39,836 nt of DNA from a bacterium (lineage in GTDB: Bacteria > UBA8248), in NCBI GenBank assembly GCA_022828125.1, contig JAJEJD010000026.1:1-39836 (forward strand), given 5' to 3'. How positions within the stretch are numbered: position 1 is the stretch's first letter; every line of letters begins with the position of its first letter. The translations under genes and the position numbers were made by a program. Below, in pieces: positions 31,420 through 39,008 of the stretch. The notes under the pieces are model-generated. The model saw only the letters and a program-made list of their open reading frames with translations. It was not told the DNA's origin and did no database searches.

Positions 31420-33333
31420 ATGGATGAGATAAGACGAATGGGATTTTTCGTGAAATGGGGTTGGGCCTGCGCCATCGCCGGAGCCGCGTTTTTGATCTTC
31501 GCGGGCACGTTTTCGAACCCGTTTCTGCATGACGACATCGCCATCATCGGCGAGAATCCCCTCGTCCGCGAGAGCGGCCGCCTGCTGGAAGCCTTTCAGC
31601 GCGACTATTGGGCCGTGATAGAGACGAACGAGAGAAGAGACCGCCTCTACCGGCCCCTCACCATCGCCTCCTTTGCGCTGAACCACGCGGTGGGCGGCCT
31701 GAATCCGCTCGGCTACAGAATCATCAACGCCTTGTTTCACGCCCTCGCTTCGCTCGCGCTGTTCTGGTTGTGCATACGCTTCGGGCTTTGGCGTGGAGCG
31801 GGGGGAGCCGTCGCCCTGCTGTTCGCCCTTCATCCGGTTCATACCGAGGCGGTGAACGCCGTCGTCGCGCGCGCCGACCTGTTGGCCGCCGTCGGCGTGT
31901 TCGGGGGACTGGGCCTTTTGACGGGCGTCGCGCTCCCTGGGGCGAAACCGGGCGTTGGGGAGGGGAACCGCGAGAGGGGAGGCGAAGGAGGCCTCTCTTG
32001 TCGAGGAGTGCTCGCGCCTGTCGGCCTCACGTGCGCGCTTTGCCTCTTTGCGCTGCTGTCCAAGGAGATCGGCGTCGCCCTGATGTTCAGCGCCCTTTTG
32101 TGGTGGCTCTGGAGCCGCTATGTATCGGGAAAGACCGAGCGACCGCCTCTCAAACACACCCTCGTCGCCGTCTGCGCGCTCGCCCTCGTTCTCGTCGTCT
32201 ACGTGTGGATGCGATACGCCGCCTTGGGCATGTTGGCGCGCCCCTATCCGCCGTCGAAACTCGACAACATCCTGGCGCTGATGCCGGCCGGCGAACGAAT
32301 CCTGGGCGCGGTCGGCGTCTTGGGCCGCTATTTCAAGCTCCTGGTCTGGCCATGGCCCTTGAGCATGGATTATTCCTTCGCGCAGATTCCGGTGGAAGGA
32401 GTGGAAGCCACTCTCTGGATGCTGGTTGGGGCATTGGGTTTTCTGGCGTGGAGTTACGCCTCCTGGCGTCTGAGGAAAGACATGCCGTGGATCGCTTTCG
32501 GGCTGGTCGTTTTCATCGGTGCGTATCTGCCCGTGAGCAATCTGCTGATCCCCATGGGCACCATCATGGCGGAGCGGGTGCTGTATATCCCCTCGGCCGG
32601 CTTTCTGATCGCCCTGGCGCCTACGGCGGGCGTCTTGCTCACAAAAAGGGACTGGCGGATCGGCGCGGCGCTGCTCGTTTGCGTCTGTGTGCTCTTTGGA
32701 GCGCTGACGATAAAGCGAAACCACGAGTGGGGCGATGCGCTTCGTTTCTGGCGGCGTACGGCGGAGGTGTCACCCAAAAGCGCGCGCGCGCTCCGGGTGT
32801 ACGGGCAGGCCCTGATCGACCGGAACAGGTTCCGCGAAGCCATTGCGCCGCTCAGGAAATCCGTCGAGATATATCCCGTCTACGATTACGCTTGGGTGGA
32901 TTTAGGTATCGCGCAGATGCAGAGCGGCGACCCGGCCGCCGCCGAAACTTCCTTGAAGCGCGCCCTGCGGCTGAACGATGAGAATGCGGAGGCGCACCTG
33001 GCGCTGGGTGTGCTGTATATGGGCGCCGGGCGCGGCGATTTGGCCAGACCCCGTTTCGAGCGCGCCATAAGCCTCAAACCCTCGCTGGTGGAGGCTCGAT
33101 TCAACCTGGGCACCCTGTATCTCAAGGCGGGTTTGAGACGTCTGGCGATAGGGCAGTTCAGGGCGGCGCTGAAAATCGAGCCGGGACACGGAGGCGTCCA
33201 TCACAATCTGGCGCTGGCCCTGTACCTGGAGGGCGATCTCGCAGGTGCGCGAAAACACGCGAGAGAGGCAGGCAGGTTCGGCTCGCCGCTCCACCCGAAT
33301 ATGATGAGAGAATTGGGCCTCGCCGGGCCTTAA
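31420..33333 (+). CDS. TMTC-like membrane glycosyltransferase with TPR repeats
   Basis: About 637 residues. The N-terminal two thirds hold roughly ten membrane helices in a GT-C/PMT-like arrangement. The first luminal loop has NPFLHDDIAIIGENPLV, with the HDD acidic pair, then LYRPLTIASFALNHAVGG and FALHPVHTEAVNAVVARADL; all are signatures of TMTC/DUF1736 proteins, which in eukaryotes mannosylate cadherins. From about residue 435 onward there are four or five TPR units (SARALRVYGQALIDRNRFR, YAWVDLGIAQMQSGDPAAA, EAHLALGVLYMGAGRGDLA, EARFNLGTLYLKAGLRRLA, GVHHNLALALYLEGDLAGA), which would face the periplasm. It may transfer a polyprenyl-linked sugar to exported proteins. The start is uncertain among 31393, 31420 and 31438. 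Confidence 0.8.
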   Translation: MDEIRRMGFFVKWGWACAIAGAAFLIFAGTFSNPFLHDDIAIIGENPLVRESGRLLEAFQRDYWAVIETNERRDRLYRPLTIASFALNHAVGGLNPLGYRIINALFHALASLALFWLCIRFGLWRGAGGAVALLFALHPVHTEAVNAVVARADLLAAVGVFGGLGLLTGVALPGAKPGVGEGNRERGGEGGLSCRGVLAPVGLTCALCLFALLSKEIGVALMFSALLWWLWSRYVSGKTERPPLKHTLVAVCALALVLVVYVWMRYAALGMLARPYPPSKLDNILALMPAGERILGAVGVLGRYFKLLVWPWPLSMDYSFAQIPVEGVEATLWMLVGALGFLAWSYASWRLRKDMPWIAFGLVVFIGAYLPVSNLLIPMGTIMAERVLYIPSAGFLIALAPTAGVLLTKRDWRIGAALLVCVCVLFGALTIKRNHEWGDALRFWRRTAEVSPKSARALRVYGQALIDRNRFREAIAPLRKSVEIYPVYDYAWVDLGIAQMQSGDPAAAETSLKRALRLNDENAEAHLALGVLYMGAGRGDLARPRFERAISLKPSLVEARFNLGTLYLKAGLRRLAIGQFRAALKIEPGHGGVHHNLALALYLEGDLAGARKHAREAGRFGSPLHPNMMRELGLAGP

Positions 33334-33443
33334 TGCGAAACACGGCCTGCGTCAGGTCGGACCGGCTTTCCATATGGCCTGATTCAACTTGCTTTCTGCT
33401 TCTTACGCGGTATATTTGAGGGTGTTTGGAGCTTTCTGTCTTC

Positions 33444-33457
33444 GATATCATGATATC
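33444..33457. promoter_or_regulatory. 14-bp palindrome upstream of the FG-GAP gene
   Basis: GATATCATGATATC is a perfect palindrome and contains the start of a direct repeat ATATCATG-ATATCATG. It lies about 100 bp before the FG-GAP gene ATG and just after a weak promoter-like TATATT (33411-33416). It could be an operator; no regulator gene is next to it. Confidence 0.4.
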
Positions 33458-33558
33458 ATGTAACGGCTGATGGATTATCCAGAGCCATCCTCCGTCACGG
33501 AGCGGAAATGGCGCCGCCGGAGTCTCTGAAAAACGCATTTCCAATATGAGGTTTTTTC

Positions 33559-35475
33559 ATGTTCTTTCACCTCCTGAAGAAGGCGTCGCTCGTCCTGCCG
33601 GCGCTCATGATTCTCCTCTGCGCATCCGTCGGATCGATTCATGCTCAAGAGAATGATTACCGCAAAGCCTTGGGTCTCATCAGCGACAAGCTTCACCAGC
33701 GGTTCCCGAACCTGCGCGGCGCGGTGGTCGCCGTCAGAGGTGCGGATCTTTACTTGAGCCTGGGCGAGAAGGATGAGGTGGTCAAGGGCGTCAAGCTGAA
33801 CGTCTACCGCGAGGGCGTGCCGTTTCGGCACCCGACGACGGGCGTCGTTCTCGGCAAGCTGGAAGAGGAAATCGGCGAAGTCGAAGTTGTCGATGTGCGG
33901 GAGAAATTCTCCATCGCGCGTCTGGTGCGCCTGGCGCCTGGCGGGCGGCTCTCTCCGCGCGTCAAGGACACGGTGCGCATGTCCGCCGCGAAGGTTCGCC
34001 TGGCGATACTGCCTTTCGTCAACCAGACGAAAGAGCCCATCAGCATGGAGACGCTCACGAGGGAGCTGAGCCGCCAACTCCTGAGGAGCGGGCGCTTCGA
34101 CGTATACGACGTGGACAGGCTCCAGGTATGGCTCCTCGAGACGGGCATCGCCACCGATGAAATTCTTAAAAATGAGAACCCCGTCCGCTTGCGAAACCAG
34201 GTGCGGAGCGACATGGCGATCGAGAACGAGCTCCGAGAAATCCGGGGGAAGAAAATCCTCTCCACCCGCCTTTTGTCTCTCACCACGAAGGAAGAGCTCT
34301 TCAAGGCCGTGGCGATTGCGGATGAGTTGCCCTTCGAGCAGCGCCCGCCAAAGGTGCAGGAATTAAGGCGCGCCGGGGACGATGTGCGCGCGGGACCCGC
34401 GAACGAGAGCTTCGTCCTCGCGCGTGAAGGCGGGCCCGGCAGGGCCGGCGGCGTGAAGAGCTATTCGTTCGATAAGGTCACCATCCGGGGGATGTCTCTG
34501 GCGGACGTGGACGGCGACGGAAAAAACGAAGTCGTCCTCATCACGCAGACGCAGGTAATCGTCTACCGCTTCGAGAATAACCGGATGCGTGAGGTCGCGC
34601 GCTTCGACGAGGGGGCGGCGAACGACTTTCGCTGGCTCGACGTCGCCGACATGAACGGAGACGGCGCGCCCGAGTTCTACCTCGCCTCTTACCGCTCGAA
34701 CGAGTTGTTCTCGCTGATCCTGCAGTTCAAGAATGGTAAGTTCACGCCCCTCGTCCGGAACGACAGGACGTTCTACCGCGTCCTTCGCGCCCGGCGGCCC
34801 AAGAAGGGCGAGAAGATTCCGGATTCAGAAGCCTATCTGCTCCTGGGCCAGAGCGAGGGACTCGATAGCGCTTTCGACGGTCCCATCCGCAGCTATCGCT
34901 GGTCGGGGGGGAATCTCACGCCCGCCGCCCCCTATGCGCTTCCGCCCGAGTTGACGATACTGGGTTTCGGCGTGTGGGACCTCGACAAGGACGGCGCGCA
35001 GGAAGTCATCGAGGTCGGGAAGGACGACAGGCTTAGGATTTTTTCCAGAAGCGGCTCGGAGGTATTTTCCAGTTCTGAAACCTACGGCGCGCCCGTCCAT
35101 AAATTTTTCTCCCACGCCAATACTGAGAACACCAGTGACAGGATACATGCCCCGGACCTCCCCATTCGCTCGCGCGTGCTGGTGGAAGACGTTGACAGGG
35201 ACGGGGTGGACGAGGTTCTGGTGATCAAGAACGAATACGGCGCCTCTATCGCCCCTGGTCTGGGGGTTTCGAGAGGGCAGATTGCGAGCCTGGTATGGGA
35301 CGGCAGCGGGTTGAGCGAGACCTGGCGCTCCAGGAAGTTGAACAGCGGAGTCGTGGATTTCGCCTTCGGCGACGCGGACAACGACGGCTTCGACGATCTG
35401 GTGGTGGCGGCCGCAAGCGTGAGTGTGCTGAAAGGCGCGAATAGCCGGATTTTCCTCTACAGGATCAGGGAGTAG
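33559..35475 (+). CDS. Secreted FlgT-like/FG-GAP repeat protein
   Basis: A 638-residue exported protein. The signal peptide is within the first 30 residues (LVLPALMILLCASVGSIHAQ). Residues 45-135 resemble the FlgT-type SH3-like domain (GAVVAVRGADLYLSLGEKDE, VVKGVKLNVYREG, EEEIGEVEVVDVREKFS). Residues 145-200 (VRLAILPFVNQTKEPISMET, LSRQLLRSGRFDVYDVDRL) resemble the CsgG/FlgT middle fold. From about residue 310 come FG-GAP/VCBS repeats, each with a calcium-loop motif: DVDGDGKNE (316), DMNGDGAPE (364), DLDKDGAQE (474), DVDRDGVDE (544) and DADNDGFDD (605), predicting a beta-propeller. GAGG precedes the ATG. No flagellar genes are nearby; an envelope adhesion or scaffold role is plausible. Confidence 0.83.
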   Translation: MFFHLLKKASLVLPALMILLCASVGSIHAQENDYRKALGLISDKLHQRFPNLRGAVVAVRGADLYLSLGEKDEVVKGVKLNVYREGVPFRHPTTGVVLGKLEEEIGEVEVVDVREKFSIARLVRLAPGGRLSPRVKDTVRMSAAKVRLAILPFVNQTKEPISMETLTRELSRQLLRSGRFDVYDVDRLQVWLLETGIATDEILKNENPVRLRNQVRSDMAIENELREIRGKKILSTRLLSLTTKEELFKAVAIADELPFEQRPPKVQELRRAGDDVRAGPANESFVLAREGGPGRAGGVKSYSFDKVTIRGMSLADVDGDGKNEVVLITQTQVIVYRFENNRMREVARFDEGAANDFRWLDVADMNGDGAPEFYLASYRSNELFSLILQFKNGKFTPLVRNDRTFYRVLRARRPKKGEKIPDSEAYLLLGQSEGLDSAFDGPIRSYRWSGGNLTPAAPYALPPELTILGFGVWDLDKDGAQEVIEVGKDDRLRIFSRSGSEVFSSSETYGAPVHKFFSHANTENTSDRIHAPDLPIRSRVLVEDVDRDGVDEVLVIKNEYGASIAPGLGVSRGQIASLVWDGSGLSETWRSRKLNSGVVDFAFGDADNDGFDDLVVAAASVSVLKGANSRIFLYRIRE

Positions 35476-35505
35476 ATTTCCTTTCGCCGCCGACTCCCGG
35501 CGCGC

Positions 35506-35524
35506 GCAAATGCGGGCAAATGCG
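35506..35524. repeat. AAATGCGGG-type dispersed repeat, third copy
   Basis: GCAAATGCGGGCAAATGCG, one mismatch from the copies at 27142 and 27432. It lies between the FG-GAP gene and its terminator. Confidence 0.65.
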
Positions 35525-35526
35525 GG

Positions 35527-35551
35527 GGCGCCGAAAACTTTTTTCGGCGCC
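35527..35551 (+). terminator. Terminator of the FG-GAP gene
   Basis: A perfect 11-bp stem GGCGCCGAAAA / TTTTCGGCGCC with a 3-nt loop, 51 bp after the stop codon. The T-run is inside the stem, so it could act in both directions. Confidence 0.75.
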
Positions 35552-35636
35552 TTATCTGAGTGTAAGGCGCTCATATTTATATGATAACCCTTTGTATTAC
35601 AAATCGTTAAGCGGGAAGCAAATTTCAGGAATTTAT

Positions 35637-35660
35637 CGAAAAACCCCGTGAATTTATCGA
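35637..35660. repeat. Inverted copy of the 24-mer at 27316-27339
   Basis: CGAAAAACCCCGTGAATTTA plus TCGA, identical to the reverse complement of 27316-27339; flanking bases also match with few changes. The surroundings (35552-35786) are AT-rich, with repeated AATTTATCGA motifs and no gene. Confidence 0.7.
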
Positions 35661-35793
35661 ATTATCCAGAATATGAAAAATAAATTATTGTTTTCACGCC
35701 GGTTATAAATTCCTTGAAATAAATGTAATCAAGACGCAAGCGGACTCATTATAACCCCAGAGCATCCCAGGGGGCGCGAGTCGTCGAAGACCG

Positions 35794-35819
35794 GTAAGCG
35801 TTTATTCAAGCCGTGATGG
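35794..35819. repeat. Left terminal inverted repeat of the IS66 element
   Basis: A 26-bp inverted repeat matching 38976-39001 at 24 positions. The target-site copy AAGACCG precedes it directly. Confidence 0.88.
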
Positions 35820-35862
35820 TGGCGCCTTGAAGCAGTAGTTCGGGCCGGGACGGGGGATGATT

Positions 35863-36735
35863 TTACCGGTTGAGGACTTGCTTCCAGTTTCTGCGCAATG
35901 GCCTTAGCCAGATGTCCTTTTTCGGTTGGGCTCGTTTCGTGTACCTGTCGTAGCGTCCACGCCCCTGGGTCATGCCGACGTGAATCCACCCCGATGCCCT
36001 GTAGACGGCGCCGGTGTAGCGGGGCGTCTCGACGAAGGTCTCGACGAGGACGGGGGTCGTGCCGTAGCGCTCGGTCCAGTCTTCGGGCAGGCGCCTGCGG
36101 ACGATGGCGAGGAGATGGGAGCCGAGGTTGGGGATCCTGATCCATGGCAGGATGAGGAACCTCGGGTTGTCGACCACGAGGGGGAGGTTCTTCTCGCGCA
36201 GTTGCGTCGTCCAGCCGATGAAGGCATCGCGCGGGGCGAGCTTCCACGCGGCGGTGGAGAAGCCGAGCATGGCGAGGGGCCTGCCGCCCCGGTCGTGGAC
36301 GGCGTAGCGCATCTGCGCGCCGACGAGGGTCTTGTAGCCGAGGTAGTGGTAGCGGGCGACGAACTCGTTCCAGAGCCTGCCCTCGCGGGTTCCGCGCACG
36401 ACGACGCGCATGTCGAGGGGCCGGACCTCGTCGAGGGTCTCGGGCGCCGGGATGAGGGGAGGTTCGGTGTCGGGTCCGAAGACGATCGGCCCGGGCCGGT
36501 TCTGCCGCCACTTCGGAGGCGGCAGCGTGATCAGGCCGTCCTTGTGCATGGCGAGCATGGTCACCCGGGCCATCATGTCCTTGAGTCCGCCGTCGGGCTT
36601 GTACCAGCCGATTCGCCGGCAGAACTCCTTCGATAGCGCATGGCGGTTGAGCGCAGGAGGACCTGCGATCAGTTCGCGCAACAGCGCCATCTCTTCCGTC
36701 GTGAAGTCGCGTCCGTAGTAGCGGCACCCGGTCAC
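35863..36735 (-). CDS. DUF4338 (DruA-type) protein carried by the IS66 element
   Basis: A 290-residue protein. The N-terminal 80 residues (TTEEMALLRELIAGPPALNR, LSKEFCRRIGWYKPDGGLKD) form a helical, DNA-binding-like region. The core (LWNEFVARYHYLGYKTLVGA, AMLGFSTAAWKLAPRDAFIG, NPRFLILPWIRIPNLGSHLL, RYTGAVYRASGWIHVGMTQG) is the DUF4338 domain, a GNAT-like fold also found in DruA of the Druantia anti-phage system. The start codon is GTG and lies four bases after the transposase stop, so the two form one operon inside the terminal repeats. Its role in transposition is unknown; it may help target selection or act as a passenger. No other Druantia genes are present. The open frame appears intact, unlike the transposase. 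Confidence 0.85.
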   Translation of the reverse strand: MTGCRYYGRDFTTEEMALLRELIAGPPALNRHALSKEFCRRIGWYKPDGGLKDMMARVTMLAMHKDGLITLPPPKWRQNRPGPIVFGPDTEPPLIPAPETLDEVRPLDMRVVVRGTREGRLWNEFVARYHYLGYKTLVGAQMRYAVHDRGGRPLAMLGFSTAAWKLAPRDAFIGWTTQLREKNLPLVVDNPRFLILPWIRIPNLGSHLLAIVRRRLPEDWTERYGTTPVLVETFVETPRYTGAVYRASGWIHVGMTQGRGRYDRYTKRAQPKKDIWLRPLRRNWKQVLNR

Positions 36736-36739
36736 GGCG

Positions 36740-38889
36740 TCATCCCGGCGCCATGAGGGCGCGTCTTCGTTCCGCGCTCATCGACCAGGGCAGCCACGCG
36801 GAGAGGTCCCCGGGCGCCCGGCCGCCGTTCTCCGCGCAGGCCGTGAGCCATGCCTCCAGCCATCGGAGCGGGTCGATGCCATTTAACGAGAGCGTGCCGA
36901 GGACGGAGTACATCATCGCCGTGAACCCGGCGCCGGCCTCGCTGTCGGAGCCGAACGAGAGGCGCCTGCCGATCACGGGTCCGCGAAGCGCGCGTTCGGC
37001 GGCGTTGTTGTCCATCGGCACCGAGGGGCGCTCGACGAAGACGCTCAGCCCCTCGCGGTGGTTCAGCAGCGAGCGAAGCGCCTTGCCCTCGCGCGCCTGT
37101 GTCGGCAGAGCCGTCAGTTCCCGTGCGGCTTGCGCGAACAGGCTCTCGAGCGCCTTCTTCAATTCGTCCTGCGCCGCTTCGAACGCCGCGTCCTGTCGTT
37201 CGGCGCCCGGGTCGTAACGGGCCAGGCGCGCCTCGTTCAGGCGGTAGAGCAGCGCGATCCGCTCGATCCATCTCTCGCACCACGGCGTCAGACGCGCCTC
37301 GCCGGCGGCGCAGTGATATAATCGCGCCGGACGTGGCTCCAGCACCATGAGAGAGTCACCAGGCCCCCGGGAATGCGCGCCAGCTTCTTGTAGGCGCTGT
37401 AGCGGTCGCAGACGAGGACCGTATGGGAGCCGGCCGCGCCGAAGAGCTTCATCGCGACCTCAGCACTCCGCGAGGGGTCGACGTGGAAGTAGACAGAGTC
37501 TGCGCTTACCGAGGTCCACAGCCAGGCGCGGCTCGAGCGTCCTTGTTCGCGAAGCGACTGAACGCGCCACATCGTCTCGTCCCCGTGACGCACCGCCGCC
37601 TCGTTCTGGCGGTCGAGGATCGCCGCAGCCGGCGGCTCGAACATCGGCGTGAACCGATGCGCGCCGGCGGCCAGCGTCCCCGCTGAGACCGGAAGCCCCT
37701 GGTCGGAGAGCCATTCGGCGACACGCCGCAGGGGGCGGAAGCAGGCGTAGCGTTCGAACAGGAAGCGCGCCCACACGCTCGTCCCGAAGGACGTGCCCGC
37801 GAACAGGCGCGGCGCCGGCGGCGCCGACACTTCCACCGGAGACGACGCGCACCCGCACCTCCTGCGCCACCTCGTACGGTGGATGACGCGCTTGTGAGCC
37901 GACACTTCGATCTCGATGATGGTGGAGACCTCGGCGCCGTTCGCCGCGTAAGGCTGCCCGCAACTGGCGCAGACGCGCGCACCGGCCGGCGGGTTGCGAA
38001 CTTCGGTCTTCTCATCGAGCGCGGGCCGCGGGGTGCGGCCATGGCCTTGGGCGCCGGGCTGACGACCGCGCCGACGTTCCGAGCGCGGCCTCTCCTGACG
38101 CTCGCTCCCGCGCCCGAACAGCCTCCTCGCCAGCACCGCCCCGGTGGCGCGAAGCTTCGCGAGTTCGGCCTCCAGCCGCGCCCGGCGGGTCTCCGACTTG
38201 CGGAGCGCACGGCGAAGCCGCCCGTTCTCCCTCCACAGCGACCTGAGCGCCGTCTTCTGGCGCCGCGACCTCCCCAGGGCCTTGCGAAGTTCCGCGTCCC
38301 GACGAGACGACCTCGTGCGCAACGCCTCCTTCGCGCGCAACAGCCGCTCCTTCAGCCCCTCCTTTACTCTGCCTGCCGCCCTGAGGGAGACACGCAACTC
38401 GTCGCGCGATTCCCGCAACTTCCCGTAGAGCCGGATAAGCTCCTCTTCACGATATTGAATCGTCTTCTTGTGATCCGCCGTCTCCATCTTCTCCCAGGCC
38501 AGCCGATCCTCCAGCCGGGCGACATCCTTGCGCAGCGACTCGAGCGGACTGCTCTTGCCCGGCTCCACTCCCGCTTTGAGAAGCTGCTTCTCCAGACGAG
38601 CCACTTCCGCCCGGGCTTCCTTCAACTCCCCGACGCGCGTGGCAAGCTTGCTCCGGCATTTGTCGAACTGCCACTTCAGCGTACCCGCACGGGCGCGCGA
38701 ATCCACCTCGGCCCACCGCAACTCCTCGCAGCGCGCCTCCGCCGCCTCCGCGCGCGCACGCTCGCGCTCGTACAGCGAACGCCAGTACGCCTCTGCGGTT
38801 GTGGACAACCCGGGGGAATGAGGCCATGGCTCATCCGGCCTCTCGACCAATGAAACTTCCGCCTGAACATCTTCCGTGCAAATCTTCAT
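36740..38889 (-). pseudogene. IS66 transposase (TnpC), interrupted by one frameshift
   Basis: The first frame (38889 down to 37288) encodes a coiled-coil N-terminus of about 250 residues, the basic GRGSERQ linker, the IS66 zinc finger (CASCGQPY ... RRRCGC) and the DDE Asp residues in GDETMWRV and CDRYSAYKKLA, then stops after SWCWSHVRRDYITAPPARRV. The second frame (from 37348 down to 36740) continues with CAAGEARLTPWCERW, the catalytic Glu in NNAAERALRGPVIG, and the C-terminal IS66 domain. Restoring one G so that ATCACTGC becomes ATCGACTGC (near 37312-37316) rejoins the frames as DYIDCAAGEARL. There is no slippery heptamer, so a one-base deletion (or sequencing error) is more likely than programmed frameshifting. 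The copy is probably inactive. Confidence 0.85.
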
Positions 38890-38975
38890 GCCGACATGAT
38901 TACCACATGTCGAATCTCGTTACCAGTCGCAAGGGAAGATTCTATCCGATGGAGGCGATGCTCCCGGCTCCATGC

Positions 38976-39001
38976 CCATCACGGCTTGGATAAACGTTTA
39001 C
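38976..39001. repeat. Right terminal inverted repeat of the IS66 element
   Basis: CCATCACGGCTTGGATAAAC followed by GTTTAC, the inverted partner of 35794-35819. AAGACCGG follows directly as the target duplication. Confidence 0.88.
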
Positions 39002-39008
39002 AAGACCG

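Larger units (their letters stand above)
35794..39001 (-). mobile_element. IS66-family insertion sequence carrying a DUF4338 gene
   Basis: The element spans about 3.2 kb. Terminal inverted repeats: GTAAGCGTTTATTCAAGCCG plus TGATGG at 35794-35819, and its inverted counterpart at 38976-39001 with two mismatches over 26 bp; they begin GTAA like other IS66 ends. It is flanked by the direct repeat AAGACCG (35787-35793 and 39002-39008), or AAGACCGG if the terminal G is shared, near the 8 bp typical of IS66. Genes on the minus strand: an IS66 TnpC-type transposase (frameshifted) and, downstream, a DUF4338 gene. No TnpA or TnpB is present, as in the ISBst12-like subgroup. Clear ends and target duplication indicate a fairly recent insertion. 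Confidence 0.9.

Noticed and set aside
35863-36735. Druantia defence locus
   Set aside because: Only the DUF4338 gene is present, with no other Druantia genes, and it lies inside IS66 terminal repeats with the transposase.
37288-37348. Programmed ribosomal frameshift in the transposase
   Set aside because: No slippery heptamer or stimulatory structure is evident, and one inserted base restores the conserved sequence exactly.
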